NCBI GenBank assembly: GCA_020726505.1
Contig: JAHLEZ010000010.1
Span: 186,001-250,000 of the forward strand
Direction: 5' to 3'
Source of the DNA: Leptodontidium sp. MPI-SDFR-AT-0119
Lineage: Eukaryota; Ascomycota; Leotiomycetes; Helotiales; Leptodontidiaceae
Length of the DNA stretch: 64,000 bases
Part shown: in pieces, positions 8,868 through 19,420 of the stretch
Numbering within the stretch: the stretch's first letter is position 1
Layout: each line of letters begins with the position of its first letter
Notes under the pieces: generated by a model
Database searches by the model: none
What the model saw: the letters and a program-made list of their open reading frames with translations, nothing else
What the model was told of the DNA's origin: nothing
Made by a program: the position numbers and the translations under genes

Positions 8868-9137
8868 ATGTGCGTTATCCAGAAAACACGCTTCGTTTTC
8901 AGGAAATGTACCTTGCCAGACGAAAACCACCATATGATTAAATCCAGAGTGATCACTGAAGTCAATCCGGACATGAGTCAAGAAATTATCGATAAGCTGA
9001 TCTGCGACAAGCCCAAGACGACAGGGCCCAACTGCACCGATCCCGTCTGTGATGACATTACCGAATGGAAGCTACCTTTCGGGTCAACATCAAGGAAAGG
9101 CCAATGTCCAATATGCGAAGAAAAGGGGCTATATTAG
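8868..9137 (+). CDS. Small Cys-containing protein, unknown function
   Basis: Single-exon protein of 89 aa starting MCVIQKTRFVFRKC. It has cysteines at 2, 14, 46, 56, 61, 80 and 83, including a C-terminal CPIC pair (C-x2-C), and no signal peptide. The spacing could form a small zinc-binding fold, but I do not recognise the family. A TATAAA lies about 100 bp upstream, and the ATG sits in a good context (CAAAGATG). It lies just downstream of the metallothionein-like gene on the same strand. Short length makes the call moderate. The absence of a stop over a Cys/charged composition supports coding. Confidence 0.6.
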   Translation: MCVIQKTRFVFRKCTLPDENHHMIKSRVITEVNPDMSQEIIDKLICDKPKTTGPNCTDPVCDDITEWKLPFGSTSRKGQCPICEEKGLY

Positions 9138-9624
9138 GGCGAAAAGTGAGTCGGTGCTTTACGAGCAGAGAGATCAAATCGCTAAGACTGTAACTGTAAC
9201 CTTGGTAGGCTCAAATCTTCGTACCAGTCTGTTCAGTCATGTTGATGTGGGATAATAGGGCAGGCACGTGGCGCCTGGCGCTCTCGTGCGTTCGGTCGGG
9301 TCGGGATGTGTGGGCGGGTCCGGTGCGGACCGTGATGGTTTTTGGCAGGAATATTACCTCGCTCCCAGGGGAAACAGGTGTAAACTCTCCACATGGCGAC
9401 TTTGCTTAAATGAGTATCATTTAGTTGTAGAATGCAGGATTTCTATCGGCTGAAACCCCTTTCATCCTTTGATCGTTCCTGTATTGGGAAAATTAAGCGA
9501 GTAAAGCTAGAGAACCGACATAATGTGCTAAACCAAAATAGGTTAGAAGTTTGGCCAGTAGTTAAAATAGTCCAATATCAAGGCGCTGCTGGTCCAAACC
9601 ATCATACTTGTATATACACTTTAG
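9138..9624. other. Intergenic stretch, nothing recognised
   Basis: 487 bp between the small Cys protein and the kinase. The central part (9262-9310) is GC-rich and the rest is average. I see no ORF of coding character and no RNA gene. It must contain the promoter of the kinase; ATATAC at 9612-9617 is too close to the ATG to be a convincing TATA box. Confidence 0.4.
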
Positions 9625-10608
9625 ATGGCTTCCCGTCGTCGCATTGTTGCAGAGGCGAAGCATGATCAATTCAAAGTCGTTGGCGTTGGGTCCTTTGCGG
9701 ATGTTTATCAGGTAGTTGACACCGAGATAGCTTTCAAGATCCCTTTCGAACAGGAAGAACCAGAGCAGGCAACGGAGGGGCAGATCTACGAGCGACTCGG
9801 CACTTCCCACCCATTTATTCTACGAAGTTATGGCGAGGCTGAATCAGTACGTGGCAAAGGCTTGATGCTTGAATACCTGCCCACAGGAATACTGGCGAAG
9901 AATCTGGAGCTGGAGAAGTTTCCCGTAGAAAGGACGCAGTAAGTATTAACTAACGAGTGCTCTTTGAGTGCCCATTTTATTAACCGAGGGATGTGTATTT
10001 ATAGGTGGCCAGTCCAAGCTGCTGAAGCTATACGGTATATTCATTCCAAGGGAGTTATCCACTGCGATATTGGCGCCCACAACTTTCTCATCCAAAAGGA
10101 TGGCTCACTTGCACTGGCAGACTTTTGGGGATCAAGTCTTGATGGCTCAACAGCTATCGTGTCTACATCGACCCGATATGCAAGACCCATCTCGTTGGCA
10201 GAACGGTTGTTAGACCAGACTGAGACTGATGACATCTTCGCGCTCGGCACCGTCATATATGAGATCAGCGTCGGACATCGGCTATATGCGAATAAAAGTG
10301 ACAGCGAGATCTATCAGCTCTTTCAAAAATGGGAGTTTCCAGATACAACTGGTCTTGCATTGCGCACGGTAATCGATAAGTGTTGGCGAAATCAGTACTC
10401 TAATGCCGAGGAAGTCAAGTTAGATTTGGGTAAGGAACATCTCTCTATGGTATAGCTATTCCTTTAACCAAGCGCTGATATAGCTTTCGTTACAGCTTCC
10501 GAGCGTCCTACCCGTCAATCTTTGCTTCAATATTTCGGGTTATCGGTAGGGGTGCTGCTGGTCCTCATTGCAATTGGAAGAAACAGCACTAGACTGTCCA
10601 AGCGGTGA
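9625..10608 (+). CDS. Atypical protein kinase with C-terminal membrane anchor
   Basis: Exons 9625-9938, 10005-10429 and 10496-10608 give 283 aa, and all phases close. The kinase fold is compact: Gly-rich loop GVGSFADV (20-27), Lys38 in AFKIPF, a helix-C Glu in EGQIYERLG, catalytic loop H124-C-D126-x4-N131 and D144-F-W-G. HRD is therefore HCD (a non-RD kinase) and DFG is DFW, but the catalytic Lys, Asp and Asn remain, so activity is plausible. The third exon encodes a hydrophobic helix (about 256-273) followed by a basic end, suggesting a tail anchor to an internal membrane. Small fungal kinases of this type are usually unassigned; substrate and pathway are unknown. Confidence 0.85.
9939..10004 (+). 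other. Kinase intron 1
   Basis: 66 bp, GTAAGT to ATAG; joins CA to G to make Gln105 and keeps the frame into WPVQAAEAIRYIH. Confidence 0.85.
10430..10495 (+). other. Kinase intron 2
   Basis: 66 bp, GTAAGG to TACAG, with a GCTGATA branch-like site. It joins LDL to ASERPTRQSLL and adds the membrane helix. Without splicing the protein ends early, after HLSMV, and lacks the anchor. Confidence 0.8.
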
Positions 10609-10646
10609 TTTATTAAATGAAGGGATTGGATATCCGGTAGGGTCAG

Positions 10647-10777
10647 TAGCAAGAAGAGAGATGGTCTAGGTGGATAGCAAGAAGCCACATAGACTAGGAC
10701 TTGAGCGTGCGTAGCAACAAGAGAGATTGTCTAGATGAACAGCAGGCAGTAACATAGACTGAGGCTTGAGGGTGTGT
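10647..10777. repeat. Two-copy tandem repeat, about 65-bp unit
   Basis: The units 10647-10711 and 10712-10777 start TAGCAAGAAG and TAGCAACAAG. They share AGAGAGAT-GTCTAG, ACATAGACT and CTTGAG blocks at the same spacing. The repeat lies in the 3' region between the convergent kinase and phosphotransferase genes. No gene is supported in 10609-11064. Confidence 0.7.
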
Positions 10778-11064
10778 GCGAACGATTGCTTCTGTAGGAA
10801 AAGCGGAACAAACCAAATGCGTGAGCAGGGCGGCAACTGAAGAAAGCTGTACGATATGTGAAAACTATGAAAGTAAAATATATCCGTGCCATCTAGTCCA
10901 TACTTTCGACTAAAGTGCACTATCTACAGACTTCCCTGCCGTTCCTGATCACTCCGCGTCATCAAAATATCTCAATGGATTCAATTCTGCCCTCTCACGC
11001 GCATCTTGGTCATTCGTACATCACGTCTTATTACGCACCTGGCAAATAGCATCATCTTCAATTC

Positions 11065-13110
11065 TTAGATATTCGCGTCTTGGTACGGCCATAGCTTCGC
11101 GAAGAGTTCCCTTTGCGCCTCATCATCAGCATCCTCAAGGAACGAAGTCCTGAGCTCGGCCACAGCAGCACGTATCCGGTCGAATTCAGCTGGGTCCACC
11201 ATCCCATTCAGAGGCAGTCCCCAATTCTCCTGGAAGAGTCTTAATATCTCCCTAACATCGCTCATGCTCTCTTCCTCGGCGGCGTGTGACGCAAGTTCCT
11301 GCTCGTCGAAGCTCACTGGACATATATCAGACTCGGGGCAGAGGTCCCCCCACTGCTCGACGATTGAGAGCAGTGCACGCCGAAGAAAAGAGACGTCACG
11401 GTCCTCCCACACATTCACAACAAGGCGTGACGGCTCTTTTCGCACATCGGCACGATCTAGTTGTAGGGCAGCCCAATGTCTTGGGTTTTTGCTCTTCGTC
11501 TCCGCCTCGTAGTACTTATGGCAAGCCTCGCTCTTTCGGTCACTGTCAACCTTCGCCTTCTCGCTTTGATCAAGGCTGTCATAATCCTCTGGCAGCTCGG
11601 ACAAGGCCCAACCACCAGAAACTATCCCTGGGTGCTGGAACATCCTCGCGACGCCACTTTGGTAAAAGAAGGGCATAACGGCAGCCGATTGCCAGTCAAT
11701 TATGCGAGTGATTTGCTTTGTCTCCGGGTCCACAAATACGTTGTCAAGATGTAGGTCTGGATGCCAAAGAGTTGGTGAGTGTGTATCGTCCGTCCCCATG
11801 GGAGGTACCATAGCAGGAGCGAGTTGCAAATACTTATCTAGGAGATCAAGCACCTCCTCGGGCAACTCAGGTTCTGTAGAGGATCGATGGTAATTCATGC
11901 GAGGGCGGGCGTGTGTTTTGATAAACCGGATCTCATTTGTGGCCATAGCATTTACAAACTCAAGCGGTTCGTTATCTACATAGAGTTAGAAGCTAGAACA
12001 GACCAGTCGTATTGCATTAAACGAAAAACTTACATGGCCCTCTATTCATATCCATGCCTGCCCTTTCGCCACGCCACAGTCCGCTCGAGACGAGAGGTCC
12101 CAACTTAAAACGTTCAAGTACCGACGGGTCCAGTGGCACACTGGTTACTATGGCGTTATCACTGCACATATCCTCTCGGATATCATCCCTGAAATAGATG
12201 CAGCCGGATTTCACGAACTTGACCGATGCAAGCTGTCGCTCTATCTCCACAATCTGCGATATCAATTCAAGTTTAAACTTCATCGGCCATTGATACCAGA
12301 GGCTGCCCAGTGGCTTGCCTGGGGCCTTTTCCTCTAGGATGTATTCTGCCCCCACCGGATTATTTCGGTCAGCAGACCAGGCAATAATACGAGGGGTGGG
12401 AATATTCATTGCATCGCGCAGCTGACAATATCAGAGAAAAGTTTCGGTTCTGAGGCAGAGATGATAGAAGACTTACAAATTTGCGAGTAGCTACTTCCGA
12501 CGCCGTTGTATAATAAGCAGGCCCCGCGATTGGGTTTGGGAGCTTTGCGAAAACCTCGGAGCCGTTATCCATTGTGAGCAAGTAGGCCTTGTTGTTGAGC
12601 CCTTCACGACACTTAAGAACCCTGGTACCTGGGGTCCAAATTAATCACCAGATTAATAGATAGTGGCTCTCGTAGAGACATACAGTAACGGGCACCCTCG
12701 TTAGACATCGCTGCAACTGCAACATTCAGGAGCTGTTGAAGGTCGAATTTAAGGTACCTTCGTGACAGCTGTATAGATTCATTATATCTGTGTCATGTTA
12801 GCGCCCAACGCACATGGCTCGAAGAATGAGAACAAACGTGCATCCAGCGATTCCTTGTGTATCTGTAGAGTTCCTCCTCCTGTATATCTTCCACTGCACA
12901 CGTTAGGATCTTGAAAAGTGGGAATCTGTTATACATACAATTTCCATTAGACCTTTCCGCGCTGAGGAGGGGCATCGGGAGGTTGGGACTCGGCCTCTCG
13001 CTTGAAGTCGCAAATGTGACAACAGTCGACGGTCGAATGTACTGAGCAGTAGTGGTTCTGTAAGCGCAGAGCCAGTGATGTAGTGGAATAGTCCGCGATC
13101 CGAGAGGCAT
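11065..13110 (-). CDS. AIM9-like / APH-fold phosphotransferase family protein
   Basis: Six exons: 13110-12939, 12893-12838, 12768-12684, 12628-12477, 12421-12034 and 11975-11065. They sum to 1764 nt (587 aa) with every phase consistent. The N-terminus is Arg/Ser/Thr-rich and poor in acidic residues, consistent with a mitochondrial presequence. Then come LYRYTRNRW, YLKFDLQQLLNVA, a nucleotide-binding region (KAYLLTMDNGSEVFAKLPNP), ATRKF, NNPVGAEYILEEKAPG and the catalytic loop WHPDLHLDN (Asp358, Asn363), followed by IIDWQS (Asp378). This order is that of fungal 'altered inheritance of mitochondria protein 9'-like members of the aminoglycoside-phosphotransferase superfamily. The substrate is unknown, and drug resistance is not implied. 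Confidence 0.88.
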
Positions 13111-14041
13111 GCTTCCCGTCAGTTGAGTTTGAAACTTGGGTTGTCGTCGAACAGACCTCTCCTTGATAGGATGAAGAGGGCTTGCTGCTCTGAGAGCTAG
13201 GACCTCGATCGAGCCTAGCGTTCGTTCTAATGTCAGACCTCATTAATCTCAACTTCAAGTTCACAAGATATCGACAAAGACAATTATTATAGCTTGAAGC
13301 TCATATGTAATTTTTCATAGCTCCTCTCTTCTCAGCTCAAGTAGCAACCGCCCACTCAGCCCAGCACATCAACACCACAACAGGTATATCACAAAGGTGC
13401 TCTGCTCTGCTCCCCTTCCCCCCTCACTCTCGCGCTCAAAACAGGGTATAACCATCCATCCATCCGTCCATCCATTCTCAAACCATGCACCCAAAGCAAT
13501 ACAATGCAAATCACTCTTCCATTCCCCATCTTCCTGTCTGCCCTCCCTCCCCCCCCCCCCCCATCCATCGATATGATAGCACCAAATAACACAAGAACAA
13601 AAGCCAAGCCAGTGATAGCCATCTTCCCCCGCAATATTCTCAACTCCATCTTGCTCCCTCCCCTTCCTAAAAACCTCACATATGTATGCCAGCCTCTCCT
13701 CGCTAATAGGACAACAATAAAAAGAAAATTCGTATTCATCATGACCGCCTTGGCTGATAAAAGAAAACAAAGAGGCCGTCGAGCCATGACAGAGGTAATA
13801 AAAACAAACAGAGAATGTAGAGACTGTAGCAAGCGCACATGCACCAAAAAAGGGACAATATTAAGAACAAGGGCCAAAAGTCCGAATCTGAAAGTTATTA
13901 CAAGAAGTGTGTCCATTTGGTGGACCGAAGTTGTGAGATCCGAAGAGGTAGGTTGATTCGAGTCGTGGGTACTGAGAAGGTGGAGTCTGATGAAGAGAAG
14001 ATTTCGATATATATAACTGTTGGGGGTTATGGTGCACCTGA
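13111..14041. other. Intergenic region between two minus-strand genes, with a C14 homopolymer
   Basis: It holds the 3' end of the Lte1-like gene and the promoter of the AIM9-like gene. A run of 14 C lies at 13549-13562, flanked by CCATCCAT repeats. A 218-codon open frame on the minus strand (13389-14045) is low-complexity and overlaps the Lte1 stop; I read it as 3'-UTR rather than a gene. Confidence 0.5.
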
Positions 14042-17000
14042 TCAATCTTGAATGACCTTTCCATATCTCGAAATCTCCTCGTCAGTCAAGGCAGCCATCC
14101 ATAAGCATCTCTCTGTGATTCCCTCGATCGGTAGGAATCTGTACAGTGAACTGGCCTCCAGCAGTCTCAAAAGATTCTTCACGATCGTAGCATCGGTGCG
14201 ACAACGTTCGAAGTTGATCAAAGGCTCGGTCGTTGGAGTACTGGCAATCTGACTTGGTCGTTCAGAGTTCACTAGAAGGTCATGTGTGTAGATTCCGACG
14301 AAAGGAATGCATCCTTGATCCGCTCCAGCACCTTCCATCTCGGCTCTCAAATTATGGAAATTGTGGGTTGGTGTAACGAGTATTTCGAGCTGTCTCAAGG
14401 TCTCCTTGTCAGCCGCAGGAACATATGCCCACGTCTTGGTCAACCTCGAAAGGTCCTTCGAAGTGAGAGCAACTGTAAGTTGGGTCATTGTCGCAAAGTT
14501 GCGGTATCTGCGGCAGTGTGCTGCAATGTGAATATACTTGATTATGCAACGAACACGCTCTCCGAGATCTTGAGTGAGAACACATTCAGATACAGCCCAC
14601 TTTACCATAAGATTGAAGCGTGCAATGACAACCTCAACACCACGGGGTTCCGAGAGCCGCAAGAATTCAACCCATGAGCGTGATTCGGTCGACACATCCT
14701 TCCATCGCATTTCGATCAAATCCTTCCAGTCAATCTCGTTCAGAGCATCCTTCTCGATCAAGGTAAATTGTTGAGCCAGGACCTGTGAGTCGAATGCGAG
14801 GATGAAGGGCAGATGGACTGAGGTCTTTCGAGAAGGCTCCGGAATGCGGTGAGATCGCAATGGGTCGATAATCGGAGATGTACCCCTTTCTCCTCCAAAT
14901 CCCTTTGTAAAGGCTCCAGTTGGTGTGATTTCTGGTGTTGGAGGAAGGGTGCTGTGCGAATGCCCAAGTTCCTTCTCATGGACCCTTGGCAGATAAGCAG
15001 GCTGAGGACCAAGGTTCAAGGCTTGAATCAAAGTCATTGTCGGAGACGGGGGTTGACGAAGAGGGTGGGAGAGCTCAATCTCCTTGACTACAGTTCCAGG
15101 TCGCATTGGGGGGAACGATTGGGCACCGGAGTCTTGCTCCGTATACTCGGTCCGGGAGATGATCTCCATTGACAGCTCAGATGAAAGATCACTCCTAGCA
15201 TCACTGTCGCTGTCCAAGAAAGATTCGTGAGTACTTGGCCTCGTGTCGCCCATGGGGATTCTTCGCATGCTATCGGTTTCCTCAATGAAGTCGAATGAAT
15301 TGACGTGGGACGACTCCGGAGTTTGCATGTCATGATCCTGTCGCTCATGGCTTGGGCCACGAAGAATGGAATGTTCTGACCAGTCGCGGCGTTTCCTCTC
15401 GTATCCATCATCAGCCAGACCCCGCTCTAGGAGTGGAATAGAATTGTAGGACTCCACAGATCTTGGCGACATAAGTTCTGGTGGTGGCTGTATTCCTCTG
15501 GGCTGATACACCATGGGCTTTAGTTCCTCGAGGCCTTGACGTGGCTGTGGTCGGTAAGTCTCGAGGTTAGGCGATGGTTTTGAGACACCAGTATCAATGA
15601 TGTGTCGTTGTCGATGTCGCCGCTTTTCTTCTTCGTCCTCTTCTAGGGTTAAAGTACTGACGTCATAGGGAGGCCGACCGAAGCTGTTGTGCTGAATAGG
15701 GACATCGCGGGCATGGCTCGGTCCAGATATATCGGAGCGTCGCTTTTCGAATTTACCTTCCAACTTCGCCAGAGCAGATTCAACGCCACCATCGTCATCA
15801 ATGTCATCTGGAATTTGGGCCAGCATCTGGGCTTCCTTCTCAAATGAAGGGCGCATAACTGGTTGAGAAGAATGTGTACTGAAGAGTGAGACATGAGGCT
15901 TGGGTGCCGGCTCAGCCATTGCACCAAGTGAGAAGGTCTGATTGTTGACATCAGTTTGATCATAGTCGCTGTTGACAACATCGACAAAGTCGCTCGACCG
16001 ATGACCCAAAAGGTATGAACTACGAACAGATTCGGAATATGCAGTCAAGGAGCCGGTTGACATTGGTCGTCGAAGTTGATGAATCCCTAGATCTCCTACA
16101 TTCGACACTGCCCTCAAGTCTCCACCTGGCCGTCTTCGGAGGACACGCAGGGGCAGAGGAACAGATGGTATGTGCGATAGTCGCTCCACGTCTTCCGATT
16201 CTGAGAAAGTAGTAGCATCAAAGCTGCGTTCGCTCCTTTGGCGTGTGAAGCCGCTGTGAAATGAGGCATAACGTCGCAGAGACACGGACTTCTTAGATCT
16301 GTAAGACAAGCCTCTTGCATTGTGCATGCCCAGTCGTCCAAGTGGTCTATGACTTGGAGAACGCTCATCTTCTCCTGAAGGTCGTGAATCGACAACCAGA
16401 GAAGGTGTTCCTTCAAAAGAATGTGATCGATTCCTGGTGTGTTGTCCAAGGAGGTGTGAAGAACGCCTTGGAGTCCCCAACGTCGTATCAGGTGGTGTGG
16501 AAGGAGGTGTGGGGCCACCAGAAGGATGCATGTAAGCATCAGGGAAGGTGTCCACAGAGGGGTTGGGAGGAAGAGCGCCGGTCATCATTGGTAAGTCCAT
16601 CGGTGGTGTATCGTCTACAATAACAATAGACTTGCTACCGGTGGTCATCTCGCTAATAGGTGCTCTGCGACTGATGGGTTGGGTGTCCTCAAATGTAGTG
16701 TCTGGCGCCATAGAAGAATACTGGAGTCCTGGATCATGCTCGTCATCCCGAGATTTATCCTCGTCCGCACCTCGTTGTCGGGCTGCAGCTTCTACCTCAG
16801 CCTCCGCATCCTCCCTCACAGCCTTTTTGAAATCCTCGGCAATCTCAGCACCTAGCAAATCAATTCGCATAGGTGCCCGGGCACCTGTGTTCCGAGATCG
16901 AGCTTGTGGCACAATAGCGGTTCCAGGAAGCCGGTTAATGGTTGCACCTCGAACACCAAGTGGTGGAATGTTAGGAAAGCTACCCTGTGTTGGAGAAGCG

Positions 17001-19420
17001 TTCGGACTGCCACCTGTTCTGGTACTTAGAGCACGGCGCACGCTTCCAAGTAATCTCTTCATGCCTGGACCGGACATCGCTGACGGACCTTTCTGTTCGG
17101 ATGGAAATCCTGGGAAGAGTGTGGTTGCGCGATTCATCTCCGCGGGTGTACTAGGAGCGATGACCTCGACGAAAGCTTGTCCAGGTGGGAAGAGGTTACC
17201 TCTGACAATACTTCCAGCGTATGGCAGAGCGAGGAACAATTCGGTGCTTTTGAAGATGACTTTCTGTACCGGTTGCTGTGGCTGTTGTGCACGTCGGTCT
17301 CGGAAAGAATCCGAGAAGCTTGCACTACGCTTATGAGCATGAGCGGGACGAACACGCTTGCCAGTCAGAGCTTTTGGTGTAGTTGCAATAGGCGGAGCTG
17401 GGTCATATATGGAGCTGGCTGGTACTGGGTGGGCTCCCAGGGGCCGATTGTTCCCAGGACGTTGACGAGAAGGAAAGGAGCATGAGAGGAAGTCTTCGCT
17501 GACTATACTCGAAGGAGACTGTGGTCGCTGATCATATGTGCCTTCAGCTGGAGCAGTCGAAGCATGCCGAGGAATAACAACCGAATCCAAGTGGCCAGCC
17601 CTTGATACATCTGCGAAGAAATTCCTCCCATCAGAAGTGGCATTGACTGGCTCTGCGAAATCAGGTTCAATTATCCCATCCAGTCTCGGTGGTCCATCGG
17701 GATGCGTTTGCCAGAAGCTTGGATCTAGGTTGGGATTTCGAGAGCCAGCAACTCCACCGGGAAAAATTGGGACTTCGGTTCCAAGCTCAACTTCGAACTC
17801 TGGCCCATCCCAGTACAAAGCACATACTCTCCTCCAGCATTTCTTCAGTTCTCCAAGGATCTTCAATGGCACTTTCGTCCGGACGGGATCCTGGGAAAGT
17901 TCCGTCACAAAGCCGTTGAGAAGGTGACAGAATGATCTACGCAGGTCGTAGTCGACCACATAGTCATCCAGAAAGTAGTTGAGAATCCAGTGTCGGATGG
18001 CAACGAAAGTCCTCACCCTAACTACTGTTCCAGTCTCATCGTCCCTAGCCAAAGCCCATCGTAGACGAGCAATGAGCATACATAGAAGGTCGGTCGTCTC
18101 CAGAAACGAGCGAAAGGTTAGGAAAAAGTCGGATAAAAGATCGTAATCCACAAACGTGGGAGAGGTTATTTCAGCCACTAAACGTGCTGGGGTTGCTGCT
18201 CTGATTCCACCGCCTACAGAATATCGAACGACGGAAGGGTGATCGCATTCTGGCTTGAAGGTAAGGGTATCAAACATCTCGGGAACAATGGCCATGGGTT
18301 TCCGAATAGCTCCAGTGGGGGCAATAGTGCCAGTAAGAGGACTAGATGGCATTGCTGGGTAGTGAGGTTGAGGCGACGCGTCCGAATGTCGCCTGGAAAG
18401 AATTCGAGTAGGTCTATGCGAACTTGGTACTCTTGATGAAAAGACACTCGAGCGCATATCATCTGTGGTGGTATACGACGAACCTCGCAAGAAAGCCGTC
18501 CCCCTCGTGCTGAACCTCGGAGTTCCCAGCTTGTACGAAGGAATTGGGACCTCTAGAGTTGGAATCCCCACAAATTCTTCAGCAGGCTTGGGTCCAGTTC
18601 CTGGCCTCTCTATCACAACCTTGAATGCGCCTACGTCTGAGTCTAATACTGGCAATTGCTGTTCCTCGGCTTTCGATTCGGATTGAGCGCGTTGGTGACG
18701 CGATTTTGGAGCATTTGAAGGACCAGGGAAGTAGGCTTGATTGCCATTTACAGTCGTTGTAGGTGATCGTGAAGGAGTCCATAAACTATCACGTTGATCA
18801 TCTTCGACTGCACCATCGTTGCGCGCTACCAATGCATCGAGGCCTGCGGTACTCGGGGGAGTTATAGGGAAAACGAAGGATGGCTGGGGATACCGCTGAT
18901 TAGAAGGACGGATTGTTGGACTGTAGTTGGTGTGTCAGCGTCTGTTTGTGGAAGAAACATTATGCCTTGTCGAGAGGAAACAACGACATCATCGAGCATG
19001 AATTCTCTCGGCTTACCGTAGGTATATTTTGCCATTGTTCCCAACCTTCGCAACGGTAAATTGGCGGCCTTCTCGACCAGCCGAACCTCCGTCGGGGGTG
19101 ATGTCGTTCTTCATGTCCTCGGCCTCCCTCCTGGCCCTCCGATTCATACTATTTTCCTTCCGCAAGCCCTCCTGCAATTGTTTCTTCCTGATCAACTCGG
19201 GCGAAGTGGTGCCAGTGGCCCTCGACCGTGGTGCTGGCGCGAGAGTAATTCCATTCTTGGGCAGGCTCTCAACCTCACGAACAGTCGTCTCGATTCGATT
19301 GGGCTTGGGGAAGCGTCCTCGTGGGGAAAGACGGTCTCGCTGTCGTTGTCGCAGACTCTCGGGCGTGTGAGTCGTGGCCAATTGTGAGGCCGGGACAGTG
19401 GCGGCCTCGGCGTCCTCCAT
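14042..19420 (-). CDS. Lte1-like Ras-family guanine nucleotide exchange factor
   Basis: Two exons (19420-19017 and 18920-14042) give 1760 aa. The intron 18921-19016 joins NNGKIYLR to PTIRPSNQRYPQPS in frame. The ATG at 19420 (MEDAEAATV) is the first true ATG; the open frame upstream has none. Order: basic N-terminus, REFTVAKVGNNGKIYLR-like block, RasGEF_N (about 380-480, SDFFLTFRSFLETTDLL), a very long Ser/Pro-rich disordered middle, then the catalytic CDC25/RasGEF domain (about 1508-1755) with FDSQVLAQQFTLIE, RFNLMVKWAVSECVL and PFVGIYTHDLL. Lte1 proteins act at the mitotic exit network and cell polarity cortex through Ras-like GTPases; that role is family knowledge. The extreme length of the linker suggests regulation by phosphorylation. 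Confidence 0.9.
18921..19016 (-). other. Intron of the Lte1-like gene
   Basis: 96 bp, donor GTAAGC at 19016, acceptor CTACAG ending at 18921. Another AG (at TAATCAG) lies about 25 bp further downstream, but only the first restores the R-PTIRPSNQRYP block in frame. Confidence 0.8.

Noticed and set aside
11065..13110. Reading the phosphotransferase as an aminoglycoside-resistance gene
   Set aside because: The fold is shared, but the N-terminal presequence-like part and block order fit eukaryotic AIM9-like proteins; no resistance claim is supported.
13389..14045. 218-codon minus-strand open frame after the Lte1-like gene
   Set aside because: Low-complexity, includes the C14 homopolymer translated as poly-Gly, overlaps the Lte1 stop and has no recognisable motif; more likely 3'-UTR.
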